NCBI RefSeq assembly: GCF_016616235.1
Contig: NZ_CP067100.1
Location: forward strand, 2,849,001 to 2,913,000
Source of the DNA: Bradyrhizobium diazoefficiens
Lineage (GTDB): Bacteria > Pseudomonadota > Alphaproteobacteria > Rhizobiales > Xanthobacteraceae
Reading direction: 5' to 3'
DNA length: 64,000 bases
Position numbers and translations under genes: made by a program. Below, one piece after another: positions 43,139 through 53,108 of this stretch (position 1 is its first letter; each line of letters starts with the position of its first letter). The notes under the pieces were generated by a model. That model searched no databases. It saw only the letters and a program-made list of their open reading frames with translations, and was not told the DNA's origin.

Positions 43139-44119
43139 ATGCCCCACTCCCGACGCCGATTTCTGCGCCTTGCAATGGGAGTGACCGCCCCAGCTCTGCT
43201 GTCGGGCCTCGCTTGTGCGGACACTTACCCTTCGCGCCCGGTACGGATCGTGGTCGGCTTCGCCGCGGGCGGCCCAAATGACATCCTTGCGCGACTGATC
43301 GGGCAGTGGTGCGCGGAGCGGCTTGGCCAGCCATTTGTCGTGGAAAACCGTCCCGGAGCGGGAAGCAATATCGCCACTGATGCGGTCGTGCATGCGCCTC
43401 CGGACGGCTACACTCTGCTGCTGGTCGGTTCACCCAACGCGATCAATGCGACGCTTTACGAAAATCTCGATTTCAATTTCCTGCGGGATATTGCGCCAGT
43501 CGCCAGCCTGACCCGTGGCGCCCTGGTGATGACGATACATCCATCGGTTCCGGCGCATACAATTCCAGAGTTCATCGCCTATGCCAAAGCCAATCCCGGC
43601 AGACTTTCCTATGGCTCGGGCGGTGTAGGCGGGATCACCCACATCGCCGCGGAACTGTTCAAGCAGGAGGCTGGTGGGCTCGATCTTCAGCATGTGCCCT
43701 ATCGAGGCGTGGCGCCCGCGATCACGGATCTGCTCGGCGGACAGGTGCAGGTCGTCTTTGCGAACGTGGCGACATCGATCGGGTACATCGGCAGCGGCAA
43801 GCTGCGCGCGCTCGGGATCACGACGACGGCGCGATCCGAAGCGCTGCCAGATGTGCCAACCATCGGCGAATTCGTGCCCGGTTACGAGGCGAGTTCGGTG
43901 TTCGGCCTCGGCGCGCCCAAACACACGCCAACCGAGACGATCGATCGGCTCAACAAGGAGGCTAACGCCGCATTGGCCGATTCTACATTCAAGATGCACC
44001 TCCGTAGCCTCGATGCGACGGGACTGGCCGGCTCGCCTGCCGATTTCGGCGGGATCATGGCCAGTGAAACCCAGAAGTGGGCAAAAGTGATCGGCCTCGC
44101 GAAGATCCGACTGGAGTAG
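43139..44119 (+). CDS. TctC/Bug-family periplasmic binding protein, orphan, Tat-type signal
   Basis: This 326-residue binding protein has a twin-arginine-like leader (SRRRFLRLAMG) before a hydrophobic stretch ending GLACA, so export by Tat is possible. The mature start YPSRPVRIVVGFAAGGPNDI, the segment NRPGAGSNIATDAV and HVPYRGVAPAITDLLGGQVQ are classical Bug motifs. No tctA/tctB lies beside it, so it must share a transporter (such as 15748-17819) or act as a sensor ligand-binder. The dienelactone hydrolase gene follows 95 bp downstream and may be co-transcribed. Confidence 0.92.
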   Translation: MPHSRRRFLRLAMGVTAPALLSGLACADTYPSRPVRIVVGFAAGGPNDILARLIGQWCAERLGQPFVVENRPGAGSNIATDAVVHAPPDGYTLLLVGSPNAINATLYENLDFNFLRDIAPVASLTRGALVMTIHPSVPAHTIPEFIAYAKANPGRLSYGSGGVGGITHIAAELFKQEAGGLDLQHVPYRGVAPAITDLLGGQVQVVFANVATSIGYIGSGKLRALGITTTARSEALPDVPTIGEFVPGYEASSVFGLGAPKHTPTETIDRLNKEANAALADSTFKMHLRSLDATGLAGSPADFGGIMASETQKWAKVIGLAKIRLE

Positions 44120-44214
44120 CGCGACGAGGCTGCAGACGGCCGCAGCCTCCATGCCGCCTATCCCAGCAAAAACCCGACGTTGGCCTCTATCTCAGATCAA
44201 GTGTTGGATTGGAC

Positions 44215-44907
44215 ATGCAGGGGAGGTTCAGCAAGATTTGCGCGAAAAGCGGCGGCGCGTTCGATTGCTATCTGGTCACGCCCGAGTCTGAAAAGCCCAT
44301 TGCTGCCGTTGTGATTGCTTCCGCCATTCATGGCGTGGATACCGACATGCGCGCAATCGCCGACGAGCTGGCTGCCTGCGGCTTCATCGCCGCGGTGCCA
44401 GATTTGTTCTGGCGTTCGATCGCCGGCCCGCTGCCGCGGAACGACGCGCGCGCGGCTCAGCGTGCGCAGCCGCGCCTTGAGCACATCAAGGCCGGCGAAG
44501 ACGATATGAGCGATACCTTGAGGCATCTCGGCACGATCCCGCAGTTCAATGGTCTGGCGGCGCTCATGGGGTTTTGCTACGGCGGTCCGTACGCGATCCT
44601 CGGGCCGAAGCGACTAGGCTATGCCGCCGGCATCTGCTGCCACGGATCTCAGATGCTGGACTACGTTGACGAGCTGGTCGGCGTTCGCCAGCAAGTCTGC
44701 TTCATTTGGGGCGACGCGGACAATCGCGCGCCGGTCGAGGTGCTGGACGCGTATCGCGGTTTAGCGGCGTCGATGGACAATGTTGAAGTGCACATATTTC
44801 CCGGCGTGCTCCACGGATACATGATGCGGGGAAGCCCGTCCTTCGATCAGGCAGCATATGATTTTTCGATGAAGCGCGCCGGAGAGATTCTCGAAGGTCT
44901 TGAGTAG
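44215..44907 (+). CDS. Dienelactone hydrolase family protein
   Basis: This 230-residue alpha/beta hydrolase has the DLH catalytic Cys in GFCYGGPY (about residue 120), the Asp in IWGDADNRAP and the His in GVLHGYMMRG, so the triad is complete. It would hydrolyse a lactone or ester such as a dienelactone from aromatic degradation. ATG 44215 is the first start giving a family-like N-terminus (FSKICAKSGGAFDCYLV); the ribosome-binding site is weak. With the LysR and binding-protein genes it forms a small catabolic island inside the polysaccharide region. Confidence 0.87.
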   Translation: MQGRFSKICAKSGGAFDCYLVTPESEKPIAAVVIASAIHGVDTDMRAIADELAACGFIAAVPDLFWRSIAGPLPRNDARAAQRAQPRLEHIKAGEDDMSDTLRHLGTIPQFNGLAALMGFCYGGPYAILGPKRLGYAAGICCHGSQMLDYVDELVGVRQQVCFIWGDADNRAPVEVLDAYRGLAASMDNVEVHIFPGVLHGYMMRGSPSFDQAAYDFSMKRAGEILEGLE

Positions 44908-44935
44908 GCAGCTTGGTGAAAGCGCCTGGCTCGAG

Positions 44936-46144
44936 CTAGCGCGGTATCAGAGCCAGCCTGTGCTTCAGCCGTACCAGGTCAAGGGCGAATTGCTCGCGGC
45001 CGGCTTCGGTCTCCTTTGCGAACTGCTCGAGCCGCGCCTGACCGGCCGCGCGCAGCCGCTCGCGCGTGCCGTCGGTGCGGAGGCTGACAATCGCATCCGC
45101 GAGCGAGCGCGGATCGTCATAGTCGAACAGGATTGCGGCATCGCCGGCCTGGGCCTTGAAGGCTTCGGGGTAGATCACGGGCGTGCCGACCGCCCAGGCT
45201 TCCAGCGGCGGCAGATTGGTCGGGCCGAAATAGCTCGGCATCACCAGCGCGGAAGCGCCGCGGTAGAGCGCGGCGAGCTCGGCCGACTCGACGAAGCCGA
45301 TGATCGAGATCTGATCGGACAATCCGTAGCTCCGGATCGCCGCGTCGATCTTGTCGCGACCGCTGCGATTGGAGCCGCACAGCACCAGCCGTTCGGTGAT
45401 GCCCTGCTCGCGCAGCAGGGCCAGCGCGGCGAGCAGCGTGACGTGGTTCTTGTGCGGCCAGAATTGCGCCGGATAGAACAGGTAGCCCGGGTTGAGCTCG
45501 TATTTCGCCAGCACGGCCGCATCAGCCGCTGCATCGGGCGCGGATTTCGCGACATAGGTCGAAGGCGAGAACGGGATGCAGATCGCGCGCTCCCGTTCCA
45601 TGGCATAGCGACGGCAGAGATCGTCGATCAACTCGGGCGCATTGACGATCACCGCGACCGCCTTGGTGCTGGCAAGGCGAAACAGGATCTCGCGGCGCTC
45701 GAATTCGCCGAAGGTGCGGACCTCCGGAAACTCCGGCGCATCGCGATGGCAGCCGTCGAAGATGGTGATGATGAAGGGCAGCTCGTACAGCAGCAAATGC
45801 CGCTTCGAGGTCGAGGTGAAATGCACGACGTCGATGCCGTCGCGGATCAGCGCGCGCTCGAACGGCGATTTCAGCTCCAGCGCGATCTGGAGGAGATCGT
45901 AGGGGCCGCAATATTTCAGGAATAAGAAGAAGTGGTCGAAGAACCCGAACTTGCGCAGGCGACCTTCGATGCCGAACTCCTTCAGGATCGCCAGGGTCTT
46001 CGGGTAGGGCGAGTACACCACGATCTCGTTGCCAGATTGCGCGGCCCATTCGCGCAGCCAGAGCAGGTCGTTGAGCGGCTGTTGGAACCCGCCGCCGAGT
46101 TCGAGCGCCTGCTCCAGCATCACGGCAAGCCGCAACGGTCTCAC
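44936..46144 (-). CDS. Glycosyltransferase family 4
   Basis: This 402-residue GT-B enzyme starts at GTG 46144, which overlaps the methyltransferase stop (GTGA). The N-terminal domain opens LRLAVMLEQALELGGGFQQP. The C-terminal Rossmann domain has the GT4 pattern YPAQFWPHKNHVTLLAALAL, ISIIGFVESAELAALYRGAS and the donor-binding PTNLPPLEAWAVGTPVI with a Glu. It is the last gene of a four-gene, stop-start-coupled set with the cupin, DegT and methyltransferase genes. It may therefore transfer the sugar made by that set. Confidence 0.9.
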   Translation of the reverse strand: MRPLRLAVMLEQALELGGGFQQPLNDLLWLREWAAQSGNEIVVYSPYPKTLAILKEFGIEGRLRKFGFFDHFFLFLKYCGPYDLLQIALELKSPFERALIRDGIDVVHFTSTSKRHLLLYELPFIITIFDGCHRDAPEFPEVRTFGEFERREILFRLASTKAVAVIVNAPELIDDLCRRYAMERERAICIPFSPSTYVAKSAPDAAADAAVLAKYELNPGYLFYPAQFWPHKNHVTLLAALALLREQGITERLVLCGSNRSGRDKIDAAIRSYGLSDQISIIGFVESAELAALYRGASALVMPSYFGPTNLPPLEAWAVGTPVIYPEAFKAQAGDAAILFDYDDPRSLADAIVSLRTDGTRERLRAAGQARLEQFAKETEAGREQFALDLVRLKHRLALIPR

Positions 46145-46908
46145 GGCACGACGCTCTTTCGGGCCACCGCGTAGGCTGCCCAATTCTTCAAATTCGGCGC
46201 GTCCTGTGTCAGCCAGGCGGCGTGAGCGGCAGGCTGGAAGCCGCTCGCGGCAAGCGCCGCGTCGATCTCGAATGGAAACCAATAGCGCATATGGTGCGCT
46301 TCATCGACCCTGCGGATGGTGGCGTTCTTCGTGTCCTCGCAGAACAGTGTGTAGTTCACGGTGACGGCCGCAGCCCGCTCGTCATGGTCGGATTGCGCGA
46401 TGCGGGTCAGGCGGAGCGGCGCCTGCTCGATCACTTTGACGCGGGTCTCGACGCCCTGTGCCAGCACGGCGCCGCCATACCAATAGTCGAACAAGAACAC
46501 GCCATCAGGCTTCAGCGCGGCATAAGCGGTGCGGAACATCGCCACCAGCGCATCGCGGCTGGTCTGGTAGCTCGCGACGTGGAACAGCGACACCACCGCA
46601 TCGAAATCGCGTTCGGGGCCGGTCTCGCACGCGTCGCCCTGCCGGAACGGAATCGAGAGTCCGGCCTTTGCGGCGCGCGCCTTCGCGCTCGCGATCATCT
46701 CGTGGCTGAGATCGATGCCCGCAACGCTCCACCCGTTGCGGGCGAAAGCGAGCGCGTGCAGGCCGGTGCCGCAGCCGAGATCGAGCAGCTTGCCGGAGGC
46801 AACGCCGCAATCGCGCAGGCGCGCTTCGACGAACGCCGTCTCCGCCGCGTAATCCTTGTCCTGATAGAGGAGGTCATACCAGGGCGCGTAGTCGGCGAAG
46901 ACAGTCAC
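46141..46908 (-). CDS. SAM-dependent methyltransferase, similar to amino-sugar N-methyltransferases
   Basis: This 255-residue class I methyltransferase starts at GTG 46908, overlapping the DegT gene stop (GTGA). SAM-binding motif I is LLDLGCGTGLHALAFARNGW (about residues 45-65). The N-terminal YAPWYDLLYQDKDYAAE and the C-terminal HHMRYWFPFEIDAALAASGF resemble TylM1/DesVI-type enzymes that methylate the amino group of nucleotide-linked aminodeoxy sugars; I compared these from memory. Its position directly after a sugar aminotransferase supports N-methylation. O-methylation of a sugar is the main alternative. Confidence 0.85.
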   Translation of the reverse strand: MTVFADYAPWYDLLYQDKDYAAETAFVEARLRDCGVASGKLLDLGCGTGLHALAFARNGWSVAGIDLSHEMIASAKARAAKAGLSIPFRQGDACETGPERDFDAVVSLFHVASYQTSRDALVAMFRTAYAALKPDGVFLFDYWYGGAVLAQGVETRVKVIEQAPLRLTRIAQSDHDERAAAVTVNYTLFCEDTKNATIRRVDEAHHMRYWFPFEIDAALAASGFQPAAHAAWLTQDAPNLKNWAAYAVARKSVVP

Positions 46909-48050
46909 GCCAAAATCTCCTGCAGCGCCTGCGCCGAGCGCGCGATCTCGTCGTCGGTCAGGGCAAGGCCGCTCGGCAGGTAAAAACCGCGCCGGGCGAT
47001 GTATTCCGCGTTCGGATGGCTTTCGCCGCGCATCAGGCCCATCCGGCGCAGCACCGGCTGCTCGTGCATGCACCAGAAGAACGGCCGCGTCCCGATGCCC
47101 TTCGCAGCCAGGCGGCGCATCGCCTCCTTGGCGTCGAACGCCACGTCGTCGTTCAGCACGACGCCGTAGACCCAGTAGATGTTGTCCGCGTAGCTGGTCC
47201 GTGCCACCGGGCGGCGGATGCTGTTGAGGCCGCCGAGATGCTCGTCATAGAGCCGGCCGATGCGGCGCTTGAGCTCGACCATGCGCGGCAGGCGCTCGAC
47301 CTGGGCGACGCCGAGCGCCGCCTGAAGGTTGGTCATGCGCGCGTTCCAGCCGAGTTCCTCGTGGACGAAACGCTGCTGCGGCTGGAAGCAGAGGTTGCGA
47401 TAGCCTTGCAGGCGATCGGCGAGCGCGTCGTCGTCGGTGAGGATCATGCCGCCTTCACCGGTCGTGACGTGCTTGTTGGGATAGAAGCTGAAAGTCGAGA
47501 GGTCGCCGAAGCTGCCGCAGGGTTTGCCGCGATAGGTCTGGCCGTGCATCTCGGCGGCATCCTCAATCACTTTCAGATCGTGCTTGCGCGCCAGCGCCAT
47601 GATCGGATCGAGATCGACCGGCAGGCCGTAGATGTGAACCAGCATGATCGCGCGCGTGCGCGGCGTGATCGCGGCTTCCACGCGCTCGGCGGTCATGTTC
47701 CAGGTGGCGGCATCGCAGTCGACCCCGACGGGCACGAGGCCGGCGCGCACGATCGCGGCGGCACAGCTGATGATGGTGAAGGTCGGAATGATGACCTCGG
47801 AGCCTTGCTCGAGTCCGAGGGCATGAACGGCGATGTCGAGCGCGACCGAGCCGTTGGTCACGGCGATGCCGTGGCGCCGCCCCGCTGCCTCGGCCATCGC
47901 CTGCTCGAAGCGCTTGATGAACGGTCCTTCCGACGAGATCCATCCGGTGCGAACGCATTCGGCGAGATAGTCGGCCTCGTTGCCGTCGAGCAGCGGCGTG
48001 TTGACGGGAATGAACGGGGCGCTCACAGGCGTGCTCACCAACGTGCTCAC
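46905..48050 (-). CDS. DegT/DnrJ/EryC1 sugar aminotransferase (perosamine-synthetase-like)
   Basis: This PLP enzyme of about 381 residues would aminate a nucleotide-linked keto-deoxy sugar. The PLP lysine is in FSFYPNKHVTTGEGGMI. N-terminal VNTPLLDGNEADYLAECVRT and TNGSVALDIAVHALGL, and VIEDAAEMHGQTY, fit RfbE/perosamine-synthetase relatives better than WecE. Three GTG codons (48050, 48038, 48026) could start it; the first overlaps the cupin stop (GTGA). The substrate is probably a 4-keto-6-deoxyhexose, unresolved as to GDP, dTDP or CDP form. Confidence 0.9.
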   Translation of the reverse strand: MSTLVSTPVSAPFIPVNTPLLDGNEADYLAECVRTGWISSEGPFIKRFEQAMAEAAGRRHGIAVTNGSVALDIAVHALGLEQGSEVIIPTFTIISCAAAIVRAGLVPVGVDCDAATWNMTAERVEAAITPRTRAIMLVHIYGLPVDLDPIMALARKHDLKVIEDAAEMHGQTYRGKPCGSFGDLSTFSFYPNKHVTTGEGGMILTDDDALADRLQGYRNLCFQPQQRFVHEELGWNARMTNLQAALGVAQVERLPRMVELKRRIGRLYDEHLGGLNSIRRPVARTSYADNIYWVYGVVLNDDVAFDAKEAMRRLAAKGIGTRPFFWCMHEQPVLRRMGLMRGESHPNAEYIARRGFYLPSGLALTDDEIARSAQALQEILA

Positions 48051-48493
48051 AGACCTGGGCCCTTGATCCGGATTTCGGACGGCGCGGCTTCGGGGAAGCG
48101 GGTCTTGTCGTTCTCGCCGGAATAGGGACCCTGCTTGACCTCGAACATCTCGAGTGGCTCGAGCACCTGGAAGCCGTGGGCGCCGCTGCACAACAGGATC
48201 AGGTCGCCCGCGCCGAGCACGCGGCTTTCGAGATATTTTTCCTCGACGGTGTAGAAATCGACCTGGAGCTTGCCCTTCTGAATCAAGAGAACTTCCTGGG
48301 TGTAGTGCACCTCCCGCGTCACCTTGTTGTGGCGATGCGGCTCGATGCTCTTGCCCTTCGGATGGCTCATGAAGGCGAGTTGCTGCGACAGTTCCGGCGT
48401 CGAAAAGAAATGGATACCCGGCTCGCGGAACGAGGCGCGCACGATGATCGCGTAGAGCTGGTCGCCGAATCGAACATGTTCGACGTGTTCCAT
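48047..48493 (-). CDS. Cupin-fold protein of sugar-biosynthesis context
   Basis: This small cupin of 148 residues starts at ATG 48493 (GAGG upstream). It has a first cupin motif with metal-type residues (PHRHNK, then QEVLLIQKGKLQVDFY) and a second (GAGDLILLCSGAHGFQVLEP). It leads a four-gene set with an aminotransferase, a methyltransferase and a glycosyltransferase, each overlapping by 4 bp. Sugar 3,4-ketoisomerases (FdtA/QdtA) and epimerases are also cupins, so an isomerase role is plausible. The motif spacing is not a clear match to FdtA. Confidence 0.75.
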   Translation of the reverse strand: MEHVEHVRFGDQLYAIIVRASFREPGIHFFSTPELSQQLAFMSHPKGKSIEPHRHNKVTREVHYTQEVLLIQKGKLQVDFYTVEEKYLESRVLGAGDLILLCSGAHGFQVLEPLEMFEVKQGPYSGENDKTRFPEAAPSEIRIKGPGL

Positions 48494-48619
48494 CCTGAGC
48501 CTCGACAAAAACCGCTGTGATTAGAGTGAGATAGCTATCCCGCCGTGCACTTTGGCCATTTTGGCAAGGACCGTCAAGGGCGGACGGAATTTGACAATCG
48601 TAGCGCCGCCAGTGCGGAT

Positions 48620-49798
48620 TTAGCTGACGTGGCTGAGGATCTCTTCGACACGCCGGCGGAAGGTGTGGGCGGCAAATGTCCTGGCCTGTCCCGCCCTTGC
48701 AATGGACAGACGCGCCGTATCATCGGCGAGATACCGATCGATCATGGCAAGGCAGTCCTCGATGGTGCGCCACGCAGCAACCTCGCGGTCGGGCGCGAAC
48801 AGCGTGTGCAGATTGTCCTTGAAGTCGGTGAGCAGGAATGCGCCGACGCCGGTCGCTTCGAACAGGCGGGCATTGCCGGCCTCGCGGCCGGCCATGTCGA
48901 TATGCGAATTGAGCGTGACGCGCGAAGCGCGCAGCGCCTGGTACATCTCCACGCCCCACACCTCGCCCTGATAGCAGCGGTGGAGCGGCGAGGAGGCGGG
49001 AAGACTTTGCAGCCCGCTGCCGAACAGTTTGAGATCGTAGCGCCGCGCCACCGCCTCGAGCTGTGCGACGCGGAGCTGGTGATCCGCCGAGACGGCGCCG
49101 ACGAAGGTCACGTCGAAATTTTGCGACGGCTGCGGCGGCAGCACATCGAGGATCCCGGGCTCGAAGGCGAGATGGACCACTCCGGCGCGCACCCCGTGCG
49201 AACGGAAAAACTCCACCACAGCGCCCATCTGCGAGATCATGAGGTCGTAGACCGACCAGTCCTCGCCGCGCGAGGGCGAGATGCCGACCTGGCCGACCAG
49301 GATCGGGCGGCCGATTTGCTTGATCCGCCGCGCCAGGCGCGTGTCGACGTGAAACAGGTCCTGGTTGAGGACGAGATCGGGTTTGAAGTCCTCGATCTGC
49401 GCCAGCAGGATCTTTTCAGCTTCCGCGTCGAGCCGCGGGCTGAGCCCGACCTTGCGCGCGAGCGGCCGCAGCACCGGCTTGAACGGCGCGACCGCGCGTT
49501 GCAGCCAGCCTGGAACGGCGTCGCGCGCAGCGGGGGCGCCTGATGGCGGCGGCTCCGTGACGGCAACGCCGTGCTCGCGTGCCCAGGCCGTCCGCATCCA
49601 GGGATTGTTGACGTGGATGTCGGCGGCGACGTGCGAGAGGCCGGCGAAATTGCGCGAGTAGAAATCGGCCACGCCGAACAGGCTGGCATTCCGCGACGCC
49701 ATTTGCGCGGCATAAGGCTCATTCTCGAGCCCGGGCCGCCGCCGGTAGAGCCAGGACAGGAAGCGCGGATAGTCGGCGTTGAGGATCAGGATGCGCAC
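48620..49798 (-). CDS. Glycosyltransferase, CgeB-like family
   Basis: This 392-residue protein has a GT-B-like layout. The N-terminal MRILILNADYPRFLSWLYRR and LVGQVGISPSRGEDWSVYDL resemble CgeB/spore-maturation-like glycosyltransferases. The C-terminal part has LNSHIDMAGREAGNARLFEA and GAFLLTDFKDNL, the donor-side block typical of this group. The start is GTG 49798, 4 bp after the stop of the polymerase-like gene, so the two are co-transcribed. The acceptor and donor are unknown. Confidence 0.82.
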   Translation of the reverse strand: MRILILNADYPRFLSWLYRRRPGLENEPYAAQMASRNASLFGVADFYSRNFAGLSHVAADIHVNNPWMRTAWAREHGVAVTEPPPSGAPAARDAVPGWLQRAVAPFKPVLRPLARKVGLSPRLDAEAEKILLAQIEDFKPDLVLNQDLFHVDTRLARRIKQIGRPILVGQVGISPSRGEDWSVYDLMISQMGAVVEFFRSHGVRAGVVHLAFEPGILDVLPPQPSQNFDVTFVGAVSADHQLRVAQLEAVARRYDLKLFGSGLQSLPASSPLHRCYQGEVWGVEMYQALRASRVTLNSHIDMAGREAGNARLFEATGVGAFLLTDFKDNLHTLFAPDREVAAWRTIEDCLAMIDRYLADDTARLSIARAGQARTFAAHTFRRRVEEILSHVS

Positions 49799-49802
49799 GG
49801 CG

Positions 49803-51107
49803 TCACGGCTTCGGTTCGAACAGGCTGCGCGGCGTCACGTACCAGAGCAGGAACAGGATGGCGATGCCATGGGTGAGCATGGCGACCGACAGCGGCACGT
49901 TGAGCAGAACATGCGGCAGCACGCCTGATGACATCAGGACAAAGCGAGGCGAAAGCCCGGCCGACGCGCGGTTGCCAAGCGCCAGCACAAGGCCCGATGC
50001 GAGCGCGGTCAGGGGCGCCAGATAGAGGCCGACGGAGGCGACGCCTTCAGTCGCGAACAGCGACGCATTGAGGTTGCCGAAGCCGTAGGTGTTCTGCATC
50101 ACCACCGCCAGCGGCTCCTCGTAGGGGCAATGCATCAGCGGCTTGAGCGCGGAGATCTGGCAGAACCAGGTCAGCGGATGGCTTGCGAAGAAATGGTTGT
50201 AGATGTCGAGCGCGCTCGACGCCGTCGCCATCATCCGGATGTTCACGATGTCGAAATATCGGCCGAGGGTGCTGTTGAGGGCGGCGCCCGTCACGGCCAT
50301 TATGACGAGACCGATCAGCATCGGCACCAAGATCGATGTGATCACCGAGGCTCTCGCCTGCAGCAGGCGCGACAGCACGGCCAGCGCGATCAGCCAGGCC
50401 GGCGTGAAGAACGCGAACTTCGTCAGCGTGATCGGGTAGAAGAACAGCAGCAGGACCAGCACCAGTACGGCGCGCCAGCGCTGGCCGAGCAGCCAGTAGC
50501 AGGCAAAGGCGAACGGCAGCAGGATGCTGGAAGCCCAGCCCGTGAGATACCGCACTGCCCCCGGGAATTCGAGCGTGTCGCGGTAGTCGTAGATGTGCGC
50601 GATCGAGACCAGGCGGAAATTGTAGGTGGCGGCCACGGCGATGGTGCCGATCGAGACCACCAGGATCAGCGTGAGCAGATGCTCGAAGCGGGCATTCGAC
50701 AATGTGACGAGCTGCGGGAACGGCGCTCGGACGAACAGCACGGGCAGCAGGAAGAGCACCAGCGACAACGCCGCCGAAAGTCCGGCGAGCAATCGCGGGT
50801 AGCTGTATTCGGAGAAGACGTCGATCCACAGAAAGCCCAGGATCATCGTGTAGAAGTAGAAGCCGATAAAATAGCCGAAGCTGAAGCGCGCCGCGGCGAA
50901 CAGCAGCGAGACCACGGAGAAAGCAACTGCGACTGCAACCGCGATCGAGAGGCGCTCGACGCTGAAGTGGATATAGGGCTCGAAGGCCGCAGCCTTGATC
51001 AGCGACAGGCACGCGACGGCGCTGTGCAGCAGCACCAGGACCGTCAGCGCGGCTTTCGAATCCAGCCGCAGCCGCAGGTTCTGGATGATGCCGGACGGTG
51101 CGCTCAT
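49803..51107 (-). CDS. Polytopic membrane protein, O-antigen polymerase (Wzy)-like
   Basis: This 434-residue protein has about 11-12 membrane helices and a larger periplasmic loop between residues about 270 and 345 (GRYFDIVNIRMMATASSALD, FFASHPLTWFCQISALKPLM), the usual layout of Wzy polymerases and ligases. No sequence signature proves the activity. It lies between a nucleotide-sugar gene and a glycosyltransferase gene, which favours polymerisation of a surface polysaccharide. The start is ATG 51107. Confidence 0.75.
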   Translation of the reverse strand: MSAPSGIIQNLRLRLDSKAALTVLVLLHSAVACLSLIKAAAFEPYIHFSVERLSIAVAVAVAFSVVSLLFAAARFSFGYFIGFYFYTMILGFLWIDVFSEYSYPRLLAGLSAALSLVLFLLPVLFVRAPFPQLVTLSNARFEHLLTLILVVSIGTIAVAATYNFRLVSIAHIYDYRDTLEFPGAVRYLTGWASSILLPFAFACYWLLGQRWRAVLVLVLLLFFYPITLTKFAFFTPAWLIALAVLSRLLQARASVITSILVPMLIGLVIMAVTGAALNSTLGRYFDIVNIRMMATASSALDIYNHFFASHPLTWFCQISALKPLMHCPYEEPLAVVMQNTYGFGNLNASLFATEGVASVGLYLAPLTALASGLVLALGNRASAGLSPRFVLMSSGVLPHVLLNVPLSVAMLTHGIAILFLLWYVTPRSLFEPKP

Positions 51108-51150
51108 GGCGGATGGGCTCGCTTGCGGATGACGTGAGTTGCGAGCGGAA

Positions 51151-52113
<963 letters not shown>

Positions 52114-52305
52114 TATCGGTTCCAGGTGGGTCTTGGACGGCGCGACCGGTGCTTGCCCGCGGCCGCAGAGTGGTATCGGCTACGGGAGGAAACGCCAATA
52201 GGGTTACTTGCTGGTAACATACTACTGTCGAAAATCCTCAATAGGGACGTGTCCGGACAGTTTTCCAGCTGTTTCCGGTTCGTATAGAAGCCGTCGGGTA
52301 TGCAA

Positions 52306-52321
52306 GGGGACGCACGTCCCC
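52306..52321 (+). promoter_or_regulatory. Hairpin in the rfbF leader
   Basis: GGGGACG-CA-CGTCCCC forms a perfect 7-bp stem ending 16 bp before the rfbF ATG, just ahead of the GGAGCC ribosome-binding region. It could modulate translation or mark an RNA-binding site. A second small palindrome (GTTAC-N6-GTAAC, 52203-52218) lies higher in the same divergent region. Confidence 0.35.
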
Positions 52322-52337
52322 GTTTGGAGCCAGGTGA

Positions 52338-53108
52338 ATGAAGGTTGTAATTCTCGCCGGAGGTCTGGGCACCCGAATCGCCGAAGAGACCAGCACGCGG
52401 CCGAAGCCGATGGTCGAGATCGGCGGCCGGCCCATCCTCTGGCACATCATGAAGATCTACAGCCATTACGGCTTCAATGATTTCGTGATCTGCCTCGGCT
52501 ACCGCGGCTACATGATCAAGGAGTACTTCGCGAACTACTTCCTGCACATGTCCGACGTCACCTTCCATCTCGCCGAGAACCGGATGGAGGTGCATCGCGA
52601 AACCGCCGAGCCCTGGCGGGTCACGCTGGTCGATACCGGCGAAGATACCCAGACCGGCGGCCGGCTGAAGCGGGTGCTGCCCTACGTCGCGAACGAACCG
52701 TTGTTTGCGCTGACCTATGGCGACGGCGTCGCCGACATCGATCTGACCGCCGAGATCGCCTTCCACAAGGCGCATGGGCGGCGGGCGACCGTCTCGGTGG
52801 TGCGGCCCGCAAAACGATTCGGCGCGGTCGCGATCGAGGGCGACCGGGTGGTCAATTTCGAGGAGAAGCCGAACGACGACGGCGGCTGGATCAATGGCGG
52901 CTTCTTCCTGCTGTCGCCGTCGGTCGGCGAGCTGATCGCCGGCGACAAGACGATCTGGGAGCGCGAACCGATGGAGCAGCTCGTGCGCGGCGACGATCTG
53001 CGCGCCTATGTGCATCCCGGCTTCTGGCACCCGATGGACTCGCTGCGCGATCGCAACTTCCTCGAGGGCGAGTGGGCGAATGGCCGCGCCAAGTGGAGAA
53101 TCTGGTGA
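52338..53108 (+). CDS. rfbF: Glucose-1-phosphate cytidylyltransferase
   Basis: This 256-residue protein has the family length (about 257). The nucleotidyltransferase signature AGGLGTRIAEETSTRPKPM opens it, followed by GGRPILWHIMKIYSHYGFND and the sugar-binding HPGFWHPMDSLRD near the end. It forms CDP-glucose from CTP and glucose-1-phosphate. The rfbG GTG overlaps its stop (GTGA), so the two steps are coupled. Confidence 0.95.
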   Translation: MKVVILAGGLGTRIAEETSTRPKPMVEIGGRPILWHIMKIYSHYGFNDFVICLGYRGYMIKEYFANYFLHMSDVTFHLAENRMEVHRETAEPWRVTLVDTGEDTQTGGRLKRVLPYVANEPLFALTYGDGVADIDLTAEIAFHKAHGRRATVSVVRPAKRFGAVAIEGDRVVNFEEKPNDDGGWINGGFFLLSPSVGELIAGDKTIWEREPMEQLVRGDDLRAYVHPGFWHPMDSLRDRNFLEGEWANGRAKWRIW

